A stretch of DNA of 19,410 bases from positions 1 through 19,410 of the forward strand of contig CAZHGD010000139.1 in the NCBI GenBank assembly GCA_964531735.1, written 5' to 3'. The position numbers and the translations under genes were made by a program. The notes beneath the pieces were generated by a model, which did no database searches, was not told where the DNA came from, and was given only the letters and a program-made list of their open reading frames with translations. This stretch comes from CAZHGD01 sp964531735 (GTDB lineage Bacteria; Armatimonadota; UBA10988). This document shows positions 1 to 7,997 of the stretch, in pieces; the stretch's first letter is position 1, and every line of letters starts with the position of its first letter.

Positions 1-143
1 CAGGCCACGCGCGGCGGCGCGCAGGCGCCTTGCAGGTCCGACGGAACGACCAGCGGCGCCGCACCGGCCGCACCGGCGGCCAGCAGCCCGCAGACGGCGA
101 TCCAGCGCCGGCCGGCGGCCCAGGGCCCGGGCAGCAGCTTCAC
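1..143 (-). CDS. Partial exported protein (N-terminus only), downstream of the CHAT gene
   Basis: Read on the minus strand, a GTG at 143-141 opens a frame that stays open to the window edge (47 codons). It begins VKLLPGPWAAGRRWIAVCGL and continues with an Ala/Gly-rich stretch ending in GAAGAAP, a good Sec signal peptide: basic start, hydrophobic core of about residues 14-28, small residues at the cleavage site. The mature part starts near LVVPSDLQGA; too little is visible to name a family. The CHAT stop codon (TGA, 149-147) is in the same frame only two codons before this GTG, so the start cannot lie further upstream. A GGGAG Shine-Dalgarno (158-154) sits 10 bases before the GTG, inside the end of the CHAT gene. 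Tight spacing implies co-transcription with the CHAT gene. The rest of the gene lies outside the window. Confidence 0.7.
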   Translation of the reverse strand, partial: MKLLPGPWAAGRRWIAVCGLLAAGAAGAAPLVVPSDLQGACAPPRVA

Positions 144-146
144 GGT

Positions 147-3100
147 TCACCAACTCCCTATCAGCACGAACGGCGCCCAGGTGAACGGGTGCTCCGAGCG
201 ACCTCGCATGGCCAGCGCCGCCTCGCGCAAGGCGGTGGCCTTGTCGGCCCCCTCACGGAGCCGGCGATAGAACAAGCCCATGAACTGCTGGCTGGCTTCG
301 TCGCTCACCTTCCACTGGCTGACCACTTGCGACCGCGCACCGGCGGCCGTCAGCGCCCAGGTCAGCCCCAGCAGCCCCTCGCCCGGCTGCACCTTGCCGC
401 GCCCGGTCTCACAGGCGCTCAGCACCACCAGGTCGGCCTTCAGCCTGAGTTCCATCAGCTCGCGGGCCTCCAGTTGGCCATCTTCGCGACTCCCGGCGCG
501 CGGCTCGCTCAGCAGCACCGCGCTGTACAGCGGGCTCGCGCTGTCGAGCACGCCGTGCGTGGCGAAGTGCACGTACCGGTAGTCGGCCATCCGCGTCTTG
601 GCCACCTCTTCCTGCGCCTCGGCGCCTTGGTAGATGGCCGCGGTGGTCCCGAACAGGTCACCGAGCACCTGGGCCTCGGCGGCTGTGCCTGGCAGTTCGA
701 CCGGCGGCGTCCCCCGCTCGAGTTCGGGCGACCGCACCAGCGGGCCGAACTTCGGGTTGGCGAACACCAGCAGGCCCTGGGCGGTGGTGGGCGGCAGGGC
801 GCGGGCCTGCTTGAGCAGCGTGGCACTGCAGGCGTAGACCAACGCGCAGCGTTCCCACAGCAGCGTGTCACCCAGCGGCAGCGCCTGGAACGGCAGCTCG
901 AACAGTGCCTGATCCGGCACGATGACCAGCCGCTTGATGCCCTCGGGCAGATTCGCCAGCAGCGGGGCCAGGAAGGTGTCGGCGGCCTCTTTGGCCAGTT
1001 GCCGGTAGCGCAGCCGCGGGCTGGAACAGGCCTCACGCAGCCGGGCCACGCGTTCGGTCACGGCGCTCTGAGTCAGCGCGATGGTGGCCGCGCGAACCTG
1101 CACCGAGCCCTGGTTGGTGACCAGAAAGGCGTAGGTCTCGCGCTCGCCGACGTGGTACTCCAGCAGTCCGGTGTCGGCCGGCAGCACATTCTGGAGCTGC
1201 GGCGTGCCGATCACCTCGGCGCTGCGCTTGCGGCCCAGGTCCGGGTGTACCAGGCAGAGCTCCTCGCGGAACTGGTCGGCGGCCTCGCGCGCGGCGGCCA
1301 ACTGCGCCTTGGCCTTCTGGATGTCGTCGTCCTTGGCGTCCGGCAGCGCCAGCAGGCGGCCGACCTGCAGCGTGGCGGCGGTCAAGCGGTTGGCGCGCTG
1401 CTCCTCTTCGCGGCGCACCTCGGTGCTCAGTCCGGCGTTCAAGTCGATGCCGGCGTCGACCACCAGATCGAGTAGCGTTCGCGCGTGGGCCTCCTCGCAG
1501 ATCGCGAAGGCCCCGGCCACCTGGCCCAGTTTGAGCAGGACGCGCGTCAGGGCGTCGTAGTAGCGCACGTACTCGCGGCGCAGTCCCTGCTGGGCCTCCT
1601 GCCCGCCGGCGCGGACGCGCATCTGTTCGACCACGTCCAGCGCCAGGCGGTAGAACTCGGCCGCCGCGGCCAGTTGCGGCGGCTCCAACGCTTCGCAGAA
1701 CGTGCCCAGATGGAAGTAAGTGTCGGCGAGGGCCGAGCGGGAGCCGCTGGCTTGCGCCAGGGCCAGCGCTCGCAGCAGCGCGTTGCGCGCCAGCTTGGCC
1801 TCACGGTTGGCCGCCAGCAGCTCGGCCAGTTTCAGGCAGGCGCTGGCGGCGCCATGCTGGTCGCCGATCTGCTGGTAGAGGTCGAGCGAGTCCAGGAGAG
1901 TCCGGACCGTCTGCTCCAGGTTGCCCTGGCGCCGGAGCATCAGGCTGCCGAGAGCGCCTTGAGCGGCGGCCTGCCCGAGGCGGTCGCCGATGGCCTCGTA
2001 GATCGCCATCGCCTCGCGGTAGAGCTGCTCGGCGGCGACGTTGTCACCGCGCTGATTCGCGAGCACCGCCAGCGCCCGCATAGCGTTGGCCTCGCCCGGC
2101 CGTTCGCGCAGGCTGCGGTACGTGGTCAGCGCCTCGCGAGCCAGCCGCTCGGCACGCTCGTACTGCCCCACGGCGCGGCAGGCGTGCGCCATCTTCAGCT
2201 TGACATTGCCCTCGCCCAGGTAGTTGCCCGTCTGGTGGTAGGTGCGGCCCGCTTCTTCCAGCGCGGCCACGGCGCGAGCGCGGTCGCCCAGTAGCAGCCA
2301 GTTGAACCCGCGGATGAACTGGCAGTCGGCGAGTCCGCCGCGCGACTGGTCGCGGCGGTACCAGGTCTCGGCCTGCTGCAACTCGGCCTCGACCAGGTCG
2401 TGCCGCCCGGAGTTCTGGCGCGCCACCGCCCGTAGCCAGTAGCAGCGCGCCACGTCGACATTCGCGCCGGCGCGTTCGAAGTGCGGCGCGGCCTGGCCTG
2501 CGCAGTCGAGCACGCGCTCCAGGTTGGCGCGGTCGTTGGCGATCTCGGCGAATCCGAGCCAGGCGCGGCCGACGGCGTAGCTGTCGGCCGCCTGCTCAGC
2601 CGCGGCCAGCGAGCGCTGGTACAGGCGCTCGGCCTCGGGCAGCTTGCTCTGGTAGACACACACCAGGCCGCCGCGGTCGAGGGCCGCGGCCAGCGGGCGC
2701 GCGGCGCCGGCCTGCTCGAAGCGCTGGGCGGCCGCGAGGTAGGCCGCTTCGGAGGCCGGCCAGCGCTGCTGGTCTTCCTCCACGCGGCCGCGGTGGTACT
2801 CGGCCCAGCCCAGCAGCACCTCGTCGCGTCCACTCGCCGCGCGGACCGCCTCATAGAGGGCGGCCGGCTGGCCCTTGGTACGGGGCAGCCAGGTGTCGAC
2901 CGCTGGTTGGTCGCCGGCGCGCCGCCCGCACCAGGCCCGCCAGGCGGCGCACGCGGCGGTGGCGTCGGCCCACTGGAGTTGGCGGTGCCCCTGCTCGAAC
3001 GCCGTGGCGGCCGCCGGCCACTCCGCTCGGGCGGCGAGCACCCAGCCGCGCTGCATCGCGACGTAGCCGGCCAGACCGCCGGCCTTCAGCAACTCGGCCA

Positions 3101-3341
3101 GATCGGCGGCCAGGTCGAGGCGCGCCAGCGCGTCCGCTGCCGCGGCGCGGTCGCCGGCCTGCATGGCCAACTGACGGCCCAGCGCCACGGTGACCTCGGC
3201 GCGGTGGGCGGCCAGGAGCTGCCGCCGGGCGGCTGCATCGGGCGCGCTCAGGGCTTCGGCCAGCCAGGTCGGCTCGGCCGCGCCGGCGGCCAGCGCCAGC
3301 GGGAGCACCAACCACAGCCAACGGAGCCTGTACACGTCCAT
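147..3341 (-). CDS. Secreted TPR-CHAT domain protein (caspase-like peptidase family)
   Basis: 1064 residues. It begins MDVYRLRWLWLVLPLALAAG, a classical signal peptide ending near AAGAAEP, so the protein is probably exported. About ten tetratricopeptide repeats cover roughly residues 180-580, with typical endings such as AERLYQRSLAAAEQA and AEQLYREAMAIYEAIGD. A helical linker follows, then a C-terminal CHAT domain from about residue 770. The CHAT dyad is intact: HFATHG with H929 and SACETG with C977, followed by GEGLLGLTWALTAAGA and WKVSDE, both typical of the family. CHAT domains are clan CD cysteine peptidases related to caspases and separase; the TPRs usually bind the partner or substrate. 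The start was chosen because GGAGG lies 3-4 bases before this ATG and the signal peptide begins there; the frame itself runs 31 codons further upstream. The gene is divergent from the lipoprotein gene at 3554 and followed at once by another exported protein. The substrate is unknown. Confidence 0.9.
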   Translation of the reverse strand: MDVYRLRWLWLVLPLALAAGAAEPTWLAEALSAPDAAARRQLLAAHRAEVTVALGRQLAMQAGDRAAAADALARLDLAADLAELLKAGGLAGYVAMQRGWVLAARAEWPAAATAFEQGHRQLQWADATAACAAWRAWCGRRAGDQPAVDTWLPRTKGQPAALYEAVRAASGRDEVLLGWAEYHRGRVEEDQQRWPASEAAYLAAAQRFEQAGAARPLAAALDRGGLVCVYQSKLPEAERLYQRSLAAAEQAADSYAVGRAWLGFAEIANDRANLERVLDCAGQAAPHFERAGANVDVARCYWLRAVARQNSGRHDLVEAELQQAETWYRRDQSRGGLADCQFIRGFNWLLLGDRARAVAALEEAGRTYHQTGNYLGEGNVKLKMAHACRAVGQYERAERLAREALTTYRSLRERPGEANAMRALAVLANQRGDNVAAEQLYREAMAIYEAIGDRLGQAAAQGALGSLMLRRQGNLEQTVRTLLDSLDLYQQIGDQHGAASACLKLAELLAANREAKLARNALLRALALAQASGSRSALADTYFHLGTFCEALEPPQLAAAAEFYRLALDVVEQMRVRAGGQEAQQGLRREYVRYYDALTRVLLKLGQVAGAFAICEEAHARTLLDLVVDAGIDLNAGLSTEVRREEEQRANRLTAATLQVGRLLALPDAKDDDIQKAKAQLAAAREAADQFREELCLVHPDLGRKRSAEVIGTPQLQNVLPADTGLLEYHVGERETYAFLVTNQGSVQVRAATIALTQSAVTERVARLREACSSPRLRYRQLAKEAADTFLAPLLANLPEGIKRLVIVPDQALFELPFQALPLGDTLLWERCALVYACSATLLKQARALPPTTAQGLLVFANPKFGPLVRSPELERGTPPVELPGTAAEAQVLGDLFGTTAAIYQGAEAQEEVAKTRMADYRYVHFATHGVLDSASPLYSAVLLSEPRAGSREDGQLEARELMELRLKADLVVLSACETGRGKVQPGEGLLGLTWALTAAGARSQVVSQWKVSDEASQQFMGLFYRRLREGADKATALREAALAMRGRSEHPFTWAPFVLIGSW

Positions 3342-3553
3342 TGCCTCCACTTCCGCGGCCAGCGACCGGATCGCGGTCGGCCCGACCCCATCCGGCACGG
3401 TACTATGACGGCGGCCGAGCCGCGCGAGTTGCATGGCACCGCCGCGCGAGCGGCCCCGTCGCCGCCGGTTCGTTGCATGTCGTCAAGATAATCGGTGGCT
3501 GGAGCGTTGGAAGGGCGTCGCCGAAGGGCTATAATCGAGTTGTGAGGACAACC
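3342..3553. other. Divergent intergenic region between the CHAT and lipoprotein genes
   Basis: This 212-base gap separates two divergent genes and should carry both promoters. A strong plus-strand promoter is visible at its right end (3507-3535). I could not identify a convincing minus-strand promoter for the CHAT gene. The 8-mer GTTGCATG occurs twice in direct orientation (3428-3435 and 3472-3479), with starts 44 bases apart, a possible but weak operator candidate. Confidence 0.5.
3507..3535 (+). promoter_or_regulatory. Sigma-70-type promoter for the LVIVD lipoprotein gene
   Basis: A perfect TATAAT at 3530-3535 is preceded by TTGGAA at 3507-3512 (four of six consensus bases) with a spacer of exactly 17 bases. 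In such GC-rich DNA this is unlikely to be chance. Transcription would begin near 3542, only about 12 bases before the ATG at 3554, so the leader would contain little more than the GAGGA ribosome binding site. A GTG at 3542-3544 in the same frame leaves a leaderless alternative open. Confidence 0.7.
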
Positions 3554-5002
3554 ATGGGGCAGCAGCGAGTGGCTGTCGCCGTCCTGCTCTGCGCGGTGGC
3601 CGTGTTGGTCGCCGGCTGCGGGGGCGGCGTGGCGGGGCAGCAGCGGGAGCAGGCCAAGGACACCGGTCGCGCGAGCGATGCCACGGCCCTGGCGCCAGGG
3701 GCCAACGACGCCAAGGCGAGCACCGGCAAGAGCGAGGTCGCTGGTGTCGAGCTGCCCAAGGTGCGCGATCTGGGCCGTCGGGACAGTCTGGCCTATGCGC
3801 TCGTGCCAGACCTGCTGCTGGTCATCTCACTGGCCGATCCGGCCCAGCCGAAGGCTATCGGCCGGCAGGTGCTGACCCGCTCGCCGTTGCGTCTGGCACT
3901 GGACGGCACTCACGCCTACGTGGCTTGCGGCAAGGGCGGCCTGCAGATAGTCAACCTGAGCCAGGCCAACGCGCCGCAGTTGGTCGGCAGCTATGCGCCG
4001 AACGCCGGGACGGTGACCGCGGTGGCCGTGCGCAACGGCCTGGCGGTGGTGGCCAACGGCAACCAGCTCGCGGTCCTCGACGTGCGCGAGCCCACCCGCA
4101 TCACCGAGCAGAAGGTCGTCACCGCCGACGGCCCGATCACGGACGTCGCGCTGCAAGGCACGCGAGCCTACGTGGTGGCCAAGACCTTGAGCATCGTCGA
4201 CCTCGCGAAGCCGACCGAGGCCGCGGTGGCCGGTCACTTCGAGGTCAAGGAGACACTGCGCGCGGTGACCGCGTTCGGCGAGCACACCGCGCTGCTGGCC
4301 GACGAGGTCCTGCACGTGCTCAATCTGGCCTCGCCCGAGCGCCCGATCCGCACCGCCGAACTGACCACCGCGGCGCTCAAGACCGCCTTTGGCGAAGCGG
4401 CGGCCACCAAGCCGGTGGCCGCTGGCGGCAACGGTCGCACCGGCGCCACGACCGCGGCGGCGACCGACACCGGCGCCAACGGCACCCGCCTGATGCGCGA
4501 CAGCACGGAGGTGCCGGCCGCCGACGCGCAGGCCAAGCCCGATAGCAGGGCCGACGGCAAGGCGGACACGCCGGCGAAGTCGGACGGCAAGGGCAAGGCG
4601 GGCGCCAAGGCCGCCGTGCCGGCTCCGCCGCCCGTGCGCCTCGTGGTGGTGGACGACCGGCTCTACCTGCTGCGCGACGGCAGCATCTACGTCTTGCGGC
4701 TGGACGAGAAGCGGCAACTGGCGGCGGTGGCCAAGCTGACCGGCCTGACCGCGCCGAGCGCCCTCGCGGTGACGGGCCAGCAACTGCTGGTCGGCTTCGG
4801 CAACGGTGAGGTGCAGTTGTTCGAGCCGGGCGACCAGGGCTACCAGAAGACCTCGTCGCTGACGCTGGAGACGCAAGAGACGCCGGCCCCGAAGACCGCC
4901 GACGAGAAGCTGCCGGTGCCCGCGTCGAAGGCCAGCCAGGACGCCATGAAGGCCGCCCCCGAGCCGTCCAGCCGCCCGCCGGACAACGCGCCGCGGCCCT
5001 GA
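3554..5002 (+). CDS. Lipoprotein with LVIVD-type beta-propeller repeats
   Basis: 482 residues. The N-terminus MGQQRVAVAVLLCAVAVLVA runs into a lipobox LVAGC with the lipidated cysteine at residue 22, so the mature protein should be membrane-anchored on the outer face of a membrane. Residues of about 75-280 hold repeated units of the LVIVD family, each pairing an AYVA-type strand with an xIVDL-type strand, for example THAYVACGKGGLQIVNLSQ and TRAYVVAKTLSIVDLAKPTE; this fold is a beta-propeller. An Ala/Gly/Lys/Asp/Thr-rich low-complexity insert of roughly 70 residues (about 290-355) interrupts the propeller. At least one more blade pair follows (RLVVVDDRLYLLRDG, IYVLRLDE), and the C-terminal 50 residues are a Lys/Pro/Ala-rich tail. 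LVIVD proteins are surface proteins of unknown ligand. GAGGA lies six bases before this ATG, which fixes the start. No terminator is obvious after the gene. Confidence 0.85.
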   Translation: MGQQRVAVAVLLCAVAVLVAGCGGGVAGQQREQAKDTGRASDATALAPGANDAKASTGKSEVAGVELPKVRDLGRRDSLAYALVPDLLLVISLADPAQPKAIGRQVLTRSPLRLALDGTHAYVACGKGGLQIVNLSQANAPQLVGSYAPNAGTVTAVAVRNGLAVVANGNQLAVLDVREPTRITEQKVVTADGPITDVALQGTRAYVVAKTLSIVDLAKPTEAAVAGHFEVKETLRAVTAFGEHTALLADEVLHVLNLASPERPIRTAELTTAALKTAFGEAAATKPVAAGGNGRTGATTAAATDTGANGTRLMRDSTEVPAADAQAKPDSRADGKADTPAKSDGKGKAGAKAAVPAPPPVRLVVVDDRLYLLRDGSIYVLRLDEKRQLAAVAKLTGLTAPSALAVTGQQLLVGFGNGEVQLFEPGDQGYQKTSSLTLETQETPAPKTADEKLPVPASKASQDAMKAAPEPSSRPPDNAPRP

Positions 5003-5168
5003 GTCGGCCCGCGAACTGGTGGGGTCTGGTTCATGTCGCTACACAACGCGGCCGGTTGGTTCGCGCCTCGGCCATTCTGGGCGCCCGTGATATACTTCGC
5101 CCGGAGGGTCCGCCTGGGCCGGTCTGGCGCTCGGGTGGATGGCGCGACCACGTAGGAGAAGTCTGGTC

Positions 5169-7853
5169 ATGAGTTTGCGGAACCTGGACGCCCTGTTCGA
5201 GCCCAAGTCAGTGGCGGTGATCGGCGCCTCGAATCGCCCTCGCAGCGTCGGCTCGTTGGTGATGCGGAATATGCTGACCTCGGGCTTTGAAGGCCCGGTG
5301 ATGCCGGTCAACCCCAAGGCGGGTGCCATCCACGGGGTGTACGCCTATCCCGACATCGCCTCGCTCCCGGTCACGCCGGACCTGGCGGTGATCTGCATCC
5401 CGCCGAAGGCCGTCTGCGGCGCCATCGATGAACTCGGGGCCCGCGGCACGCGCGCGGCGGTGGTGCTGACCGCCGGCCTCAACCTGGACAACGCGCGCGC
5501 CGAGGACGGCCGCACCTTCCAGGTGCACATGGTTGAGATCGCCCGCAAGTACGGCATGCGTATCCTGGGCCCGAACTGCATCGGCATGATGGCTCCGGGC
5601 ATCGGCCTCAGCGCCGGGTTCCTCCATGCCAATGCCAAGCCCGGCAAGATCGCCTTCGTGTCGCAGTCGGGCGGCATGACCACCGGCGTGCTCGACTACG
5701 CCAATACCAACGGCATCGGTTTCTCGCACTTCCTGTCGCTCGGCGACATCGTCGACGTGGACTTCAGCGACGTGCTCGAGTACCTCGGCAGCGATCCCGA
5801 GGTCAGCGCGATCATGCTCTACGTCGAGATGATCCACAACGCCCGCGAGTTCATGACCGCCGCCCGCGCCGCCGCGCGCAACAAGCCGGTGCTGGTGGTC
5901 AAGTCGGGCCGCGTGGCCGAGGGTGCCCGCGCCGCCATCTCGCACACCGGTGCCATGGCCGGCTCGGACGACGTGTACGAAGCCGCCTTCCGCCGCGCGG
6001 GCACGTGGCGCGTGTACACGATTACCGAGCTGTTCGACTCGGTGCAGACGCTCGCCCGCGCCAAGGACCTCAAGGGCGACAAGCTGGCGATCCTGACCAA
6101 CGGTGGTGGCCCGGGCGTCATCGCGGTCGACGCGCTGATCAAGGGCGGCGGCAAGCTGGCCTCGCTCAGCGACGAGACCATCGAGAAGCTGAACGCCGTG
6201 CTGCCCACCACCTGGAGCCATGACAACCCGGTGGACATCGTCGGGGACGCGCCGCGCGAGCGCTACGCCGACTCGCTCAAGGTGCTGCTGCAGGCGCCCG
6301 AGATCGACGCCGTGCTGGTCATGCACGTGATCACCGCCGTGGCCGACACCAACGAGACGGCCCGCGGCGTGGTCGAGATGTGCAAGGACGCGCGCAAGAC
6401 GGTGCTGACGAGCTGGCTGGGCGCCGAGACGGTGCGGCAGGCGCGGCAGCTCTTCGCCGAGGCCGGCATTCCCACCTACAGCACGCCCGACCGCGCGGTG
6501 CGCACGTTCCTGAACATGGTCGGCTACCGGCACAACCAGGAAAGCCTGATGGAGACGCCGCGGTCGGTCTCCGAGAGCTTCACTCCCGACGTCGAGAAGG
6601 CGCGCGCCATCGTCAAGCAGGCACTGGCCGAAGAGCGCTACACGCTGAGCGAGCCGGAGGCCAAGGCCGTGCTGGGCGCTTACGGCGTGCCGGTGGTGCG
6701 CACCGAAGTGGCCCGGACGCCCGAGGAAGCCGCTGCGATGGCCGAGGACATGGGCTATCCGGTGGTGCTGAAGATCATCTCGCCGCAGATCACCCACAAG
6801 TCCGACGTCGGCGGCGTGGCGCTCAACCTGAAGAGCAAGGCCGGTGTCGAGCACACGGCGCGCGAGATGCTGGTCAAGGTGGCGCAGCACCATCCCGACG
6901 CCGAGTTGCTGGGCTTCTCGGTGCAGCAGATGGCCGAGCGCGCCGGCGCGCATGAGCTGATCGTCGGGGTCGCCACCGACCAGGCGTTCGGGCCGGTCAT
7001 CCTATTCGGTCAGGGCGGCAAGGCCGTCGAGGTGATCAGCGACCGCGCGGTGGGCTTGCCGCCGTTGAACATGGCACTGGCCAAGGACCTGGTCTCGCAG
7101 ACCCGCGTCTGGAAGCTGCTGCAGGGCTATCGTGACGAGCCGGCGGCCGACATCGATGCCATCTGCCTGACGCTGATCAAGATCTCGCAGTTGGTCACCG
7201 ACCTCGGCGAGGTGGCGGAGCTGGACATCAATCCGCTCTTTGCCGACGCCCGCGGTGTGCTGGCGCTCGACGCGCGCATCACGGTCAAGGCGTGCCAGGG
7301 CTCGGGCGCCGATCGCCTGGCCATTCACCCGTACCCGTCCGAGTTGGAGGAGTCGCTGAAGCTCGCCGACGGCCTGGACGTCCGGGTGCGGCCGATCCGG
7401 CCGGAGGACGAGCCCGAGCACCACGTGTTCATCTCGAAGCTCTCGCCCGAAGACATCCGCTACCGGTTCTTCGGCATGGTGCGCGAGATCCCGCACTCGC
7501 AGATGGCCCGCCTGACGCAGATCGACTACGACCGCGAGATGGCGTTCATCGCGCAGTTGGTCGACGCGGCCGGCGAGACCGAGACCATCGGCGTGGTGCG
7601 CGCGGCCATCGACCCGGACAACGAGCGCGGCGAGTTCGCGATCGTCATCCGCTCGGACATGAAGGGCAAGGGCCTCGGCCGCGCCCTGATGGCCAAGATG
7701 ATCGGCTACCTGCGCGGTCACAAGGTCCAGAAGATGGTCGGCCAGGTGCTGCCCGACAACAAGGGCATGTTGGCGCTGGCCGAGCGCTTGGGCTTCGTGG
7801 CCACGCCGGTGCTCGACGGTGAAGCGTTCGAGGTGACCCTCGACCTGAGCTGA
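5169..7853 (+). CDS. ADP-forming acyl-CoA synthetase / GNAT acetyltransferase fusion (Pat-like)
   Basis: 894 residues, close to the length of Salmonella Pat (about 886). Domain order: CoA-binding Rossmann domain (about 1-140, SVAVIGASNRPRSVG), succinyl-CoA-synthetase-like ligase domain (about 145-460), ATP-grasp domain (about 480-700, with THKSDVGGVALNL), and a C-terminal GNAT domain (about 737-894, with KGKGLGRALMAKM for acetyl-CoA and E822 in GEFAIVI, placed like the catalytic Glu of Pat). The phosphohistidine position of ADP-forming acetyl-CoA synthetases is present as H259 in ISHTGAMAG. The protein may therefore make acetyl-CoA and ADP/ATP reversibly as well as acetylate lysines of a target such as acetyl-CoA synthetase. 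The start MSLRNLDALF is preceded by AGGAG about 10 bases upstream; a start ten codons earlier (5139) is possible. A TATACT at 5091-5096 could be a -10 box, but no good -35 accompanies it. A hairpin terminator follows. Confidence 0.92.
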   Translation: MSLRNLDALFEPKSVAVIGASNRPRSVGSLVMRNMLTSGFEGPVMPVNPKAGAIHGVYAYPDIASLPVTPDLAVICIPPKAVCGAIDELGARGTRAAVVLTAGLNLDNARAEDGRTFQVHMVEIARKYGMRILGPNCIGMMAPGIGLSAGFLHANAKPGKIAFVSQSGGMTTGVLDYANTNGIGFSHFLSLGDIVDVDFSDVLEYLGSDPEVSAIMLYVEMIHNAREFMTAARAAARNKPVLVVKSGRVAEGARAAISHTGAMAGSDDVYEAAFRRAGTWRVYTITELFDSVQTLARAKDLKGDKLAILTNGGGPGVIAVDALIKGGGKLASLSDETIEKLNAVLPTTWSHDNPVDIVGDAPRERYADSLKVLLQAPEIDAVLVMHVITAVADTNETARGVVEMCKDARKTVLTSWLGAETVRQARQLFAEAGIPTYSTPDRAVRTFLNMVGYRHNQESLMETPRSVSESFTPDVEKARAIVKQALAEERYTLSEPEAKAVLGAYGVPVVRTEVARTPEEAAAMAEDMGYPVVLKIISPQITHKSDVGGVALNLKSKAGVEHTAREMLVKVAQHHPDAELLGFSVQQMAERAGAHELIVGVATDQAFGPVILFGQGGKAVEVISDRAVGLPPLNMALAKDLVSQTRVWKLLQGYRDEPAADIDAICLTLIKISQLVTDLGEVAELDINPLFADARGVLALDARITVKACQGSGADRLAIHPYPSELEESLKLADGLDVRVRPIRPEDEPEHHVFISKLSPEDIRYRFFGMVREIPHSQMARLTQIDYDREMAFIAQLVDAAGETETIGVVRAAIDPDNERGEFAIVIRSDMKGKGLGRALMAKMIGYLRGHKVQKMVGQVLPDNKGMLALAERLGFVATPVLDGEAFEVTLDLS

Positions 7854-7884
7854 GCCGACGGCGCCGGGTCTGTCCGACTCGTCT

Positions 7885-7918
7885 CCAGCCCACTCGCCCC
7901 CCGGGGCGGGTGGGCTGG
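7885..7918 (+). terminator. Hairpin terminator after the acyl-CoA synthetase/GNAT gene
   Basis: Two 16-base arms, CCAGCCCACTCGCCCC (7885-7900) and GGGGCGGGTGGGCTGG (7903-7918), pair completely with one G-U wobble around a CC centre. A weak T-rich tract TCTGTTCT follows. The hairpin begins 31 bases after the stop codon. The U-tract is poor, but the stem is very stable and the position fits intrinsic termination. Confidence 0.8.
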
Positions 7919-7967
7919 TCTGTTCTGGGGAGGGAAGGCCGGTCGATGGTGAACTGGTCGCACCCAA

Positions 7968-7989
7968 GGCGCCCATCGGCGCCGGGAGG
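7968..7989 (+). promoter_or_regulatory. GGCGCC hairpin abutting the isomerase Shine-Dalgarno
   Basis: GGCGCC at 7968-7973 and 7978-7983 can form a six-pair stem with the loop CATC. It ends exactly where the GGGAGG ribosome binding site (7984-7989) begins, eight bases before the ATG at 7998. A structure touching the ribosome site could affect initiation. In this GC-rich DNA a six-base stem may also be chance. Confidence 0.3.
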
Positions 7990-7997
7990 CCAGCGTC

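Noticed and set aside
30..1475. Long open frame on the plus strand opposite the CHAT gene
   Set aside because: Antisense to the CHAT domain, rich in Gln/Arg/Gly with no recognisable motifs; a GC-bias shadow of the minus-strand gene.
147..3341. CHAT protein as part of a type III-E CRISPR or gasdermin defence module
   Set aside because: It is exported, no cas gene is present, and the visible start of the neighbouring gene encodes a signal peptide rather than a gasdermin-like protein.
2481..3491. Plus-strand open frame opposite the TPR region
   Set aside because: Same kind of antisense shadow; the minus strand has clear TPRs and a signal peptide.
3827..4876. Minus-strand open frame opposite the lipoprotein
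   Set aside because: No domain pattern, while the plus strand shows a lipobox and LVIVD repeats.
5208..6953. 581-codon minus-strand open frame opposite the acyl-CoA synthetase
   Set aside because: His/Arg/Ala/Gly-rich composition typical of antisense frames in GC-rich DNA; the plus-strand protein is a clear family member.
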